DNA from: Apophysomyces variabilis
Taxonomy: Eukaryota > Mucoromycota > Mucoromycetes > Mucorales > Mucoraceae
Reading direction: 5' to 3'
DNA length: 64,000 bases
NCBI GenBank assembly: GCA_002749535.1
Contig: MZZL01000389.1
Location: 265,953-329,952, forward strand
The translations under genes were made by a program, and so were the position numbers. Of this stretch, positions 13,349 to 24,400 are shown piece by piece. How positions within the stretch are numbered: the stretch's first letter is position 1; every line of letters starts with the position of its first letter. Under the pieces are notes generated by a model that searched no databases, was not told the DNA's origin, and saw nothing but the letters and a program-made list of their open reading frames with translations.

Positions 13349-15002
13349 TCAACGATCATATTCAGTGACATCCCGGCAACTGCTGCTGCGAGTATAAAGG
13401 AAGAATGAATCATCAATATACAACATGTGATAGAGATTGTTCATTGGAAAGGGCAAGAGAATTAAAAAAAAAAGGCAAAGTGATAAAGATGTGGTAAATA
13501 AACCATATAGGGAAATATTGGGATACAAACAATTGATACGCATATCCTTCATTGACCAAAATGCATCACGCAGGTTCTTGTTTGGTCCTTGGACTTCTCC
13601 ACTAGGCCGTGTAGTCCAGGCAATGTCTCTCTGTACCAGCTTGAGATAGAATGAGGATTGGCGGACCGCTTGCATAGCCACCAAACCACATCATTGACTG
13701 CAAGGAGCAACTTCAAATTTTGAGTGTGACGAATGTATGGAAACGCACAATTTCTTAGTGGACGTATGTGCCGCTGGCGATCAGACGTGCGAGGTAAAAA
13801 GTAATCGAAAAGCCTTGGGAAATCACATCGTGTTACTCTTTTTTTTTCCTAAATGATTTGGCCTTACCATGAATTTTGAAGGCAATAGCCGCATTCAATG
13901 TGTTGACGTCGATGGCGTTTTTGTTGAAGATAATCAGCCGAAGTACGTCCATACATAAATTGAAGTTACTGGCGCTACCTTGGAACCGTTTCGCTTCTCC
14001 ATGACCAATGGTGGTTTCATACTGCAACTGGCGCTTTTCCGAAAAGATGACATCGGGCCGCGATTTGCCACCCTCACCTGGCAAGGTTTTCGTCCAGCGT
14101 AGATGGACTTGTTTGTCAGGATCAGAAATCAAACTTGACAAGATGGGATCGTGGTAGCTGTTACACAGCTCATTTTCACCGATGCCACTTTCATCTTTGA
14201 GAAGGGGTGTCGGCAGCTTTTGGACACGTCGCCCTAAAAAGAAAAAAAAAATTAGGTCGATCCAATCCATGAAGCCTCGTTGCACTTACAGATTGGCAAT
14301 GACTCGAATGACTCGCTTTTGGCAGTAATTGAACTTGGCAGCCATGACGATCAAATTCTCGATATATTATCTATTGATGCGGTATCATGGAAAGTTGAGT
14401 TACGATTTTCGTAAGGGTCAAGTAATGTTCGTCGTCAAATTCAATGTCCAAGTCAATTGATTCCTTGCACAGTGAGGCAGCCTAGTCGTCCAACAAGCAT
14501 GGCGGAAATATTTTCATGGCCAGTGGGCGGTGTTGATGCTTGTTGATGACAAGGACATGAGTCAATGCAGCCAATTCGTTAATATACGACTCAGGTGGAA
14601 GTTTTTTGTGCTTGGTGATAAGCCTACGGTCTGTCGGGGCCAAGGTAGACAAGTCCACACTGGTTGAAGCGTCAAGTGGTTGGCAATCTTGAGCGGCATC
14701 GTTGGTCATTGAGCTGTCAACAGACACACGTGCATCACTGGACGATGTGGAAGGCGATGATGATTCTGGTTCATGGCTCTGGTTCCTGCCTCCATACTTC
14801 GCAAGCGCCGATCCTTCATGGTGCTAATCAAACTTGTAAATTGACTATCCGTATTAAGTAAGACATCAAGTTCAGCTCGTTGATTCCAAAAGCGCATGTA
14901 ATCGGCAGGTGTCGTCCATACTTTGTAATCACCCATTATGCAAGCGTGATTCGCGCAATTAGTCATGTATGTTGATAACATTTGCAGTAGCGGTGCTGGC
15001 AA
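13349..15002 (-). pseudogene. Decayed copy of a Mucorales-expanded hypothetical protein family
   Basis: Minus-strand fragments read in order: an N-terminal piece (15002-14706), a piece with RLITKHKKLPPESYINEL (about 14727-14482), a piece with TLPGEGGKSRPDVIFS, GHGEAKRF and LNAAIAFKIHG (14285-13833), and a tail in which ARLIASGTYVH is followed by an in-frame stop (about 13.7-13.8 kb). Frames change between pieces and stops interrupt them, so the gene is dead. The SRPD...GxGExK...LNAxxxFxIHG pattern resembles a multi-copy family of hypothetical proteins that I recall from Rhizopus and other Mucorales genomes. Its function is unknown to me. It sits inside the inverted-repeat element and may be its cargo or its former mobility gene. 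Confidence 0.6.
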
Positions 15003-15250
15003 GTGGCCTTATGAAGGCAATCAAAGTGTTGGATAAACATTTTAAAAGTGAGAGTGTTCGAGTTGTCTAGACACCATTTGGCGTCATCAGGTAGCACGCC
15101 GCTTGCTTTGGACTTGGCTTTTTCTTCGATACACTAGAAGCAGGCTGCTTTCTTTTTGGTGGTATGTTGACGTTTGGGGAAAAAAGGCAGTTCCGTGTCA
15201 AAGGAAAGAAAAAGTGCTGTGATAAGAACCATGCGACGGTTCACTTTTTT

Positions 15251-15329
15251 AGGGATTGTCTACGCGCACCTGTAATCCGCACCCGTCAGTCCCGGAAGTG
15301 CGCGAGTGAAGTGCGCGTAGACAATCCCC
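15251..15329. repeat. Near-perfect 19-bp inverted repeat (foldback)
   Basis: AGGGATTGTCTACGCGCAC at 15251-15269 is answered by its reverse complement at 15311-15329 with one mismatch, separated by 41 bp. The loop is GC-rich compared with its surroundings and contains another GTGCGCG. It lies inside the degenerate inverted-repeat element, upstream of the dead gene. It could be a remnant of a separate miniature element. Confidence 0.7.
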
Positions 15330-16049
15330 TTTTTAATGGGACGCATGACGCGAGCCAGGTGTGCAGGCTTTTCATTGGTCGACATGACCAACTTTGAAAT
15401 GCCTTGGGGTATTTACGGCATTTCTTTTTCGTTGTTTTTTTTGTAAAAGTGGTAAAAAGAAACTGGATAACTATTGTGGAGTTGCAGCAGATTGGTAGTC
15501 TGAGAAGGTCTTGCTAAGCTTGCTTCAGTAAGACTGGAGATGAATTTCTATGTTAATGATATACGCGCCGTTCTTTGCTGGCTCATTGATGAACCGCACA
15601 TTGGGTTTTTCTACACGTCGCCCTGTTTCCATTTATATTTGTTTTCTGTGCGATGCTGACCCTTGAATTTTTCAGATTATAATAGAAATGTGCCTCTCTA
15701 TATATGATTTTTGACACCAGTGATAGTTCAAGTTTGCTGAAATAATTTTGTTGTGCAAGATCTCATCTCTGGCATTGTACTCGACTTGATTTTCGGCTGG
15801 TAGCAACACGTTAGATACTGTGGCGATGACATAAAAAAACAAGGCTTTATGCGAATGTGACAACTGGAATCATTTAGCAGAGCTGTGGCACACAAACTTG
15901 ACCACTCCCACATTGGAATGAAACCCTCACCTCTGAATGCGAGTATTCATAAAACCAAAGCAGTAATTTTAGCAGTTGAAATCGATGGTTCATACTCCTT
16001 TTTATTTGCCACCATATTCTCCGGATTTGAATTCACTTGAAGAAGCCTA

Positions 16050-16249
16050 GCCAAAAATCCACTCCCATGTACGTAAGACCCCGTTGACAAAGAATGACAA
16101 CCTGGCCAACGCATACGAGAAGCGGCCTTTTTGCGACGCACAGTATGGAAATGTGCATTACAAGAGCGAAAAATAAATGATTTGGTTGCGCAAAGCCAGA
16201 AATGGATTGTTCCTCTCAAAAAGTGGATTTTCGAACGCAAATGCTGTAT
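16050..16249 (-). repeat. Right arm of ~200-bp terminal inverted repeat
   Basis: Reverse complement of the left arm at 12853-13055 with scattered substitutions and small indels. The outermost shared bases are ATACAGC followed by a T/G-rich stretch and AAAATCCAC. Confidence 0.7.
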
Positions 16250-16610
16250 TTTAACGGGTAACTGATTATATCGTTTGAGTCGTGCTATGTATCGAGCGTA
16301 AGAATAATATCACTCGCATGTGGATATATGTAGGAAAAGAACTATATATGTAATTGGTTGCATAATTTTTTATTGGTCAGGGATCAGGAAGTCCATTTCG
16401 CTTCCCCCAAAAGCTTTTTTTTTTTTTCAGCAGCAGAAATCGCTGTTTAGAATCAGAAAAGGAAATTCTCCGTTGTGCTGGGTTTTTGTCCCATCGGCCC
16501 GCGGACATAACATTTAACCAAGCTTTCTCACATTAAAAATGGCGGGATGAAGTTTCTTCTTTTTTCAGTTCTCTGGAACCAACCTAAAAAAGGTACAATA
16601 CTATATTCTT

Positions 16611-16645
16611 CTCTCTCTCTCTCTCTTTTTTTTCTTTCTATCTCT
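16611..16645 (+). repeat. CT-rich microsatellite in the HAD gene leader
   Basis: A run of TC repeats followed by a T tract lies about 40-75 bp before the ATG at 16685. It is probably 5' untranslated sequence. Pyrimidine tracts near fungal start sites are common. Confidence 0.7.
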
Positions 16646-16684
16646 CTCTTCTCCTTCTCGTTATTATCATCATTATCCATTAAA

Positions 16685-17476
16685 ATGAGTCGTTTACCTA
16701 CTCAGACCTTGAGAGCAAAAGCGTTTATTTTTGATCTTGATGGCACTATGATTGATACAACGCCTCTGGTGGAACGCCATTGGCGAACATTCGCAGCAGA
16801 ACATGGACTAGATGCAGACAAGGTGCCGTACATTTTATTTTCCAGAAGAAAAGGAAACAAATTGATGATAAAAGGATTAGATTCTAGCTACATCCCATGG
16901 TCGTCGAACGATTGAAACACTGGAGATATGGACACCCCATTTAGCGAAACAGGAAATTGCTGAAGGCTTTGAACGGGAGTTGGCCAAACAATCGGATGGT
17001 CTATCCGTTCTCCCAGGCGTGCGGGCAATGCTGGAAAAAATCCCGACTGATCGGTACGGGATCTTCACCGCAGCCAATAGACATATGGCCGAAATAAGAC
17101 TTAAACAGTGTAACCTGGATATTCCCAAAGTAATGGCGACAGGTGACACGGTAAGAAAAAACAAAGAACTTAAAGGTATTGAAACTAACAAAATGAATCA
17201 AAGGTTTCGCGAGGGAAACCTGATCCAGAAGGATGCTTCACGGTGGCTACAGCGCTGCAGGTCAACCCTAAAGACTGCCTCGTCTTTGAAGATTCGCCTC
17301 ATGGTATAGCAGCCGCGCGTAAAGCAGGCATGCAATCCATTGGATGTACCACAACCCACACAGTCGATCAACTGAAGAAAGCGGGCGCCACTCAGGTTGT
17401 CTCGTACTTCACGGATGTCGACATCACATTGCTCCCTGATGGAACGTTTGAGTTAACAATCACCAATGCGCTCTGA
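16685..17476 (+). CDS. HAD-superfamily phosphatase (glycerol-phosphatase / GPP-like)
   Basis: A HAD hydrolase of the group containing yeast glycerol-1-phosphatase and 2-deoxyglucose-6-phosphatase, which remove phosphate from small sugar or polyol phosphates through an aspartyl-phosphate intermediate. Exons are 16685-16822, 16881-17150 and 17204-17476. The splices join DADK to ILATSHGRRT and GDTV to SRGKPDP. All four HAD motifs are visible: DLDGT with nucleophile and acid/base Asp, TAANR (motif II Thr), the Lys of GKPDP, and FEDSPHG (metal-binding acids). The 5' splice site of intron 1 (GTGCCG) is atypical, but its removal restores the conserved SHGRRT region. The start ATG follows a long CT-rich leader. 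Length (about 226 residues) fits the family. Substrate cannot be fixed; glycerol phosphate is the best guess. Confidence 0.85.
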
Positions 17477-17582
17477 AAACATTGTAATATATCAAGAAAT
17501 TTGCAACAAAGGCAAAGTAAATCCAATGCTATTCGTTAGAAATTTCTTTAGAAAAGCACGAAAGGAATTCTAATGTACATGG

Positions 17583-19877
17583 CTAAATGTAAAAGAGCGG
17601 TTCGTTCGCTGTCCTTTCAAATTCGAATATTCCGCTGAAGTCCATGAATGAGTATTGGCAATAGATGATTTTCTCATCTCGCTTACCCATAGTCCTTGTC
17701 CGAATTAGCAATATAAAGCGACTGACCCTCTGGTGTAAATGCTACATGCACCCAAGATATTTAGAGATGCTAAACTGCCTTCTCCTTTCTTTGACTTCCA
17801 ACTTACATATGCCAGAAATTTCACCAAACATATCGATTACTTGAGTAGATTGGTACGTCGATGTATCGTAGATATGAACGAAGTCAATATGCTCTATCCA
17901 GAAAGATCAGCACCTTTCGCTCACAAAGACGCTCATACCAGAAGCTGCAAGATATTTGCCATCGCTAGAATACTTTAAAGATCGGATTGCACCGACCTTT
18001 GCTCCCAAAACGTACAGAGATTTAGAAGGATACCGAATGTCATAGATCCTGGTGTGAGTTGGGTCAACGTTATTTTCCATTTACCCCAATTATTTTCTCT
18101 CTTGCCTTGTTGTTTTATCTTGATTTCCCGTCGCAAATGTCCTTCCATCGGGGTGCCAGCAGCATGCAAAGGAATAATCTTAGTAGTATAACGAGTGAAT
18201 AATCAAGGTAATCACCCAAAGAAAGATTTACCTATGTGCTCATCTACCCGCATTACCACTGATACACCAATTCTTAATGAGTAAATATCTACGTTGGAAA
18301 AGGAAGAAGTGCACGTTACCTGCACCACTTGCCGCTTCTACCACAGAGGTTTCGGTCGAATCGCCGACAACACAAAGCATATCCTTCCCCGGCGACATGG
18401 CAGAGCACTGCCAACATGCCCAAAAAAAAACAATAGTTTAGCTACCATACATCACTGTTCTAAGGAATGCATACGTTAACGGCGTATGGAAATAATAGTG
18501 TGTTTTCGATCTTCATCCTTTCCAAATTCATATATCGAACTTTTTGGTCGTTACTGGATATAATACTCTTGATGCCTAAATTTATAGATAAGTTGTCGGA
18601 TTGAATTAACAATACCTCTTTTCTGCTTTTGCATGTTTTGCCACTTTCTTTCCTTTCCTTTACACCTTCAATCATCTTACCTCCACAACGATCAGTGGTA
18701 ATTTCGATGTGATTGGCGATCCCATTGATATGATCCGTCGTTTTTCCATAATGGACCGGTGCCTCTGTATTATCTATCCGTCGACATGCATATTCTCCAT
18801 TATTGCCGCCGACCATTAAGAAATTATCTGCACATGCCATACTGCTGATCCTGATCATCAAGCTTTGCGGGGAATTAGCCAAGCGTACATCGAGAATTTC
18901 ACGACTGCACTGGAGGTGCGGTGACCATTGCCTCACTGTATCGCCGCCTGTGCTTTCTGACATGAGGATATCCCAAATTCCAAACGGACCCAGTCCCATA
19001 AAGCCTTTTTTTTTTCAATGCTTACTTGTATAGTATACATCATTTTTCGTTGTCGTCGAAACGAGATTTCTTAATTGAAAATGTCCGTATGTACAACGTT
19101 CTCTCAGTTTGGAGAACTTGAATGTATAAAATGACGCGTCTTCTGTCACCGGATCCAGTCTTTGTTCCTTTAAAAAGAGATAGTCAAGAGACGATTTGCT
19201 TTGTTGTTTCTTATTCTATTTGCTACATTCTATACCTTGATTTTTGCCAATAAGGTATCTTCTCCGAATTTATCTCGCAAGCTGAGATAATTTTCGTGCG
19301 TCCGAATTCTGCATAATTGCATGATCTGATGAGTCGGTTATTGAAATGATGGGAAAAGGGTTTACAAGGGCTTTTTAGGTACTGAACCTTTGTGCTCGGT
19401 AATTCTTCCTTGTATGTGGTAATCGAGACCAGTCAATTCCTTGCTAAAGTAAACGGTTGTTTTAATGTCCCCAATTTTTGGACGAATAAAATAAACATGT
19501 ATTATTCAGTACCATATCTATGCCCAGAGCAAACATTTCTTCGGTAACGCAATCCGTCTGAAGTACAGTAGTTAAGCAAGGGAATATCCTAATGTCAACG
19601 TTACATGGCAATGCTTGGCATGTTCATTCATTTCTGCTTGAAGGGGGTTGCCTTCCTGGCTGTCATTGTCATCGGATTGACTCAGGTTGAACTCATGCTC
19701 GGTGTCGAAAGGTAAACGGTCTGCATCATTACCAAAGTCTTGATCAAATAAGAAGGAAAATAGCTCGTTAGAGCCATTTCTTAGGCTATGAAAGGAGATA
19801 TGTTGGATTTCAGGCTAGAGACGGCTTTCGATGGCTTACTCATCCGTGAACGAAGGTACTTCTGAGATATCGGTCAT
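17583..19877 (-). CDS. WD40-repeat protein of the S. pombe C2A9.03 type
   Basis: The start is taken as the ATG at 19877 (MTDISEVPSFTDE), followed by an acidic, Asp/Ser-rich N-terminal region (DRLPFDTEHEFNLSQSDDND). The next recognisable exons read FQLRNLVSTTTKNDVYYT and then TVRQWSPHLQCSREILDVRL. WD-type blades follow: MLCVVGDSTETSVVEA, CWHPDGRTFATGNQDKT, and GAIRSLKYSSDGKYLAASGM. The last exon reads GIFEFERTANEPLFYI and stops at 17583. Introns are short, and the one before the last exon follows SLYIANSDKDYG. The order and wording match a fungal family of uncharacterised WD40 proteins. Its molecular role is not known to me. An exon between about 18.5 and 19.0 kb carries insertions that may be introns I did not resolve. 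Confidence 0.8.
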
Positions 19878-20770
19878 TGCATAAACGAAAGATTTCCGGA
19901 GGGGCACTGCGAGAAAAAAAAATGAGCAACCCTTTTGTTGCGTCACTTTAGGCCTCGTGACATTTCCGCTTCACCTCCCCCCCCCTCTTCCTCTATACAA
20001 CATGCCTGACCTGAAACCTTGTCAAAAGGCCAACAGTGATGTTTGCCCAGTAAAAGAGAAGGTTAAGGTAAAGAGAAAGAAACGTAAAAAACCTTGTCAC
20101 TGAAAGATAAAGAAGGAAAGATCGATCCAAAGCTTAGAGGATGCCATAGTCTGATTACCTTCTTTTTCTCAACTGAAAGAGTGGCGCTTATGCAACGTAC
20201 AAAACAAACAGTGTGGCAAATACGATCCATAATTGCATCGCTAAAAATAAACGGGGAATTTTGCAAGGTAGTTTACGCCAATTGCAAGAATACTTTTGCG
20301 CAAGCAAGTACGATAGCTTTCCATGGATGCAAATTTAATATAGAGTAGTGCGAAATACAGTTCAATAAATGGTAAACGGGGAACCACAGTATGCTGGCTA
20401 TTTCTTCTTTAAGAAGATAGTCATGCCCGGAAACATACAATGCTTATTACACCGTTGCTTTTGGATGTGTTCTCGCTGTAGGAAGACACCAACAATCAAA
20501 AAGAAAATTAAGGAGAATTCTGCAGTACTCTCCCTTGAAAAAAGTTATAAGCTTCTTCGTCGGAACGCATCGATGCATTGCCCTTTAGCAGCAATTTAAG
20601 CTTTGAAAACTATGCTAAGCGATCAGCTTTAATATTCAAACATCTTTCTCATCAGGACTACTGATAAATATTCTTTTTCTTCAATGCTTGCATATAGGAA
20701 AAATGAAACAAGCTTAATTATCCGAGCATAGTGATGTTCTAAGAAAGGGCAGATAATAACTGTCGTTCAG
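19878..20770. other. Spacer between WD40 gene and PP2A-A gene
   Basis: No gene supported. Open frames at 20094-20348 and 20369-20599 (+) show no motif. A C8 run occurs at 19977-19984. The region carries the WD40 promoter (leftward) and the PP2A-A 3' end. Confidence 0.4.
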
Positions 20771-23387
20771 CTAGTCAAGAAAATAAGCATGCCAGTGTTC
20801 GCTCAGCTTTTCAAGCACGAAAATTATTGGACTAATCATATTGGTTAATGGATCATTCGATGAAGACTTATTGATGACATTACCTGTGAGTAACGCCCTC
20901 TCTGCAAACCACCTCACATCCACGTCGCTATCACCGCCCAATTTTTGGAGAGCCGGAGTAACCTGAGCAGAGATCAGAGATGTTGTAACCGGATTCTTTC
21001 TGAGGATAGGCGTGAGAACTTCAAGAGACTTGGCAACGTTGAAGCGAACATTAGGAATTGGATCATCTTTAAGCTCCAGAACAGTTGGTAAAACGTTGTC
21101 TTTCAGGATATCTGACGAAAGAGAAACCGCCATTGTCTATTTATAACGTATGAACAAACGTGGTTAGAAATGAAGGAATGCTTACTGTGAGCGCGAATAA
21201 CGTTGTCATACGGTAAAGATAGTTGTCGTTCCGAGCCATCTTCATCACTTGCGGGATAACTGTATCTTTAGCCCAATCGCAACCAAAGATCTCCACCAAT
21301 TGCTTCAGATTGGTAGTAGCCGCGTCGCGAATAGAAAAGACTGCATCACCGAGCCAGGACATACACAAGTTCAAAAGCTTCTCGTCAAAGAATCCTACGC
21401 CAAGCTGGGATGCTAGCAAAGGTATATATTCTATAATGGCTAGCCTCACTCGCCATTGCTTGTCCTCTGCAAGCTCCACAATAGCAGGAAGTAAAGATTG
21501 CGAAAGTCTTTCGACACCAATCACTATAATTAATTTCAGTGTGAAAACATATTCCATGATATGCCAGGACATACCTTGATTGACATTTTCCAGCTTCGAA
21601 ATAATATTAAGCCTCACATCCGGAAAGTCATCTTTCAGAAGCTGAAGGAATAGAGGCAGCAGATATTCTATCGTACTTAAAATAGAGTCGGTATTAAACC
21701 AACTAACAACCGGATAACACTTACAGGTCTCGGCCAAGAATAGGTGCAAGAGAACTGATATTGGTAGCCACTGCGGCACGAACGTGCTGATTTGTATCAA
21801 TCACTAAGTCCTTTATACATGGAAGCAATCGATCAACTATGGTGACTTCATCGATAGTCTTTGCAAAAGCTGGTAAAATCGAAATAGTTAGCTCGCGTAG
21901 TTCATAATGTATGCCGATCCAGGTATACCTGATGCTTGGCCCACAGTCATCATTTTTACTTCTCCTTCACTATCTTTGATAAGACCCACGAATAACCCAA
22001 CCATTTCCTCACGGATAATGGCTTCGCCCATTGCGTCGCATAACTACATCGATAGTTCCTTAATACCTACATGAGCCTTTCATTTAGGCATACCTGTGCG
22101 AAATGAGATGCTGCCATATATCGTACTCTCCATGATTTATCCTGAGCCAGCGATTTTAAGGTAGGTAGTAGATATTGTTTGCATTCATCGTGGGATAGCA
22201 TACTGGAAATTTGTACTAAATCTTCTACTGTTAACAATCGAACGGTATCCTGATCATCATTAGTGAGTTTGAGAAAGAGAGGAAGTAGCTGCGTCAATAA
22301 TTGTTCTTTTGTCAATTGCTTTGCAAAACCCTGCAAAACCAGACGTTAGTATTCAGCGAAAAATAGCTTTTCTTTGCAACGGACCCCAAGTGCTTTGGCT
22401 GCGGCCCGTCGAACCATGGGCGTATCGTCTTGTATAAGCTGGGCAAACATACTATATCATAAAACTGGTGAATGCATAGTTAAGGTTTTCGGCTAACAGT
22501 ACCTTCTCAACTCAGTCTGTTGATCTGTGCTACATTTAGGATAGGCGGCAGAATATAAACCTGTGGCTGAAATACGGCTAGTAAACCATTCGCCACTTGA
22601 AAGGCGTTTTAGCAGAGGAATAAAATAATGCTCGATCTGCGAAGGATTCAATAGCGCAACTGTCTTGCACAAGGATTCCACAGCCTTGTATAAAAGGTTA
22701 AACAAAGATAAGAGATCAGCATTGTCTCTTTTTTTTTTTTGATTTCCCGAATTTTTACCTTGTCTCGCACGAGCACTTCCTCCACAGCAGACAGGTTTTC
22801 CAAGGGGCCAAGAAGATAGTGGGCGTATTCAGGGCCGCCGACATATTCCGAAAAGCTGGCCAATTCGTCTGCAACAGCCAGAAGTACCTCATCTTCGTCA
22901 TCAATTGAATCTGTTGGGAAAAAGAGTATGCACCCATCAGGTCGCGATTCGGTTGTACTTTTTCCTTTATCTTCATATAGAAATATTTCTTTTCTTTACC
23001 ATTCAGAAAGGGTATAAGTTCATCTCGTGTTCTTTGCGTTCCCAAGGCCATGGCAATTGTACCCAAATTTCGAATCGCATTGAGACGAAGCTGGACATCC
23101 TCATTCTTCAGTTCATCCACAAGTACGGCGATAGGATATAGCTCTTGCTCCTCGCTCGTTCTAACAGCTGAATCAAGACTATTCGCAGCCGAAACGACAT
23201 CGGCGGCATTTTGATTACTCCGCTCAAGATTTGTATGCGAATCGGTTAAGTTGGGCGAGAAAGTTGTCTGACCTTCTGTTGTCGACGTTTGAGAGGAGGG
23301 TGTCGGTGTGTTCATAGATGATGAGGCGTCAGAAGGAGGTTTGTTAACTTGTGTTGTCTTGTTGGCCGTGGCTTGGTCAATTTCCAT
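20771..23387 (-). CDS. TPD3: Protein phosphatase 2A scaffold subunit A (PR65/Tpd3)
   Basis: The A subunit is a HEAT-repeat horseshoe that holds the catalytic C and variable B subunits of PP2A. Start ATG at 23387 ([13 protein letters not shown]) precedes a Ser/Thr-rich linker, then the family hallmark [20 protein letters not shown] and [15 protein letters not shown]. Successive HEAT repeats follow: [57 protein letters not shown], and [14 protein letters not shown]. Several short introns interrupt the gene, and an insertion with a T11 tract lies near 22728. The final exon ends [12 protein letters not shown] and then runs on into a tail that is unusual for the family, stopping at 20771. An additional 3' intron is possible, so the extreme C-terminus is uncertain. 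The gene is divergent from the GGA gene. Confidence 0.9.
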
Positions 23388-24400
23388 TTCTTCCGAAGGA
23401 AGCTAATGTTGATAAAGATGAACTAAAGACGATGTTCAGGAGAAGGGAATTTGGGTGGAAACCCGTCAATCTTGCGTCACATGTTGTTGGTCACTGGGAT
23501 TTCCTACGCGCACTTTACTGGCGCACCACAGTCTATGTCTTTTCAAGTCCAGCAAGTCTTTGCATTAACAAAAGGTGCTTTCGTCCGCTAGCTTGTTATA
23601 AGCAATGATCGATTCTATACATTCTCGGCATCTCTTTCTTTCCTCATGCATGCTCGGTGAAACTGACTGTAAAGCTTGATACCACTTGTTTACTATGGGA
23701 AACTGCGATCAAACTGATCCGAAAAGAAGCGATGTGTTCTGTACATGGCCGGTTTTTTGTCTTACTACATTTGGACATGGTTCATAGTCATTCCAAGACC
23801 AAACATCTGGCGGGTTAGCTACTAGAGTGAATTTGTCCATTTTCTTTCTATTTCTCATCTGGGGAAAGCTACAAATAATAGAATTGCACCACATTGATTT
23901 CTCTCTCGCATTTTTGGTCTCATTGATCCCAAGTATTTAGACGGAGAGGGACAGGTCCTTTCTATTTTTTACCTCTGTTCTCCAGTAGAATTCCCGGTAC
24001 CTTCGATTACAGAATGACTCGTTTCCGTCTGTCCTTAGGCCTGGAAGGATCTCTTTCCAGAAGCAACTTGGCTGGGTCAATAAGCTGAATGCCACGCATA
24101 TGTATCTTATTTCAGTTAGAAACTCGCTGCTGCTTTCCTGGATATGAAATTCATAAACTATTGTAACACATCAATCAATAAACAACCCATACGTAACCCA
24201 GAAAAAGGCCAGTGCGCTGTCTTGATTGGTGGGTTGGATACTCTGGGCATTGTCTTCCTTGACAACCGATTTAAAAAGCCGAAACACGAGGGGAGCCAAG
24301 GCGGTGCACTCGCGCAGAAGTCCTCTTTTCCTTCCCACATCCCTTTGTTCGTTTCTGTCGACATATTACATCACAATAGGAACCTAACCTTTTGTTCGTA
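23388..24400. other. Divergent promoter region between PP2A-A and GGA genes
   Basis: About 1 kb without a supported gene. Short frames such as 24144-24401 (+) and 24158-24364 (-) overlap each other and lack motifs. It presumably carries the promoters of both flanking genes. Confidence 0.5.

Larger units (their letters stand above)
12853..16249. mobile_element. Degenerate element bounded by ~200-bp inverted repeats
   Basis: The plus strand at about 12853-13055 and the minus strand at about 16249-16050 are clearly related over roughly 200 bp. Matched landmarks include ATACAGC near both outer ends, TTTTTCGCTCTTG, a block around CTTCTTGTATGC versus CTTCTCGTATGC, and TTTGTCAACGGG. The arms are diverged by perhaps a quarter of positions, so the element is old. 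Between them lie only decayed coding sequence and a foldback structure. The long terminal repeats resemble Mutator-like or foldback elements. No target duplication could be identified, and no transposase is recognised, so the class is open. Confidence 0.65.
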
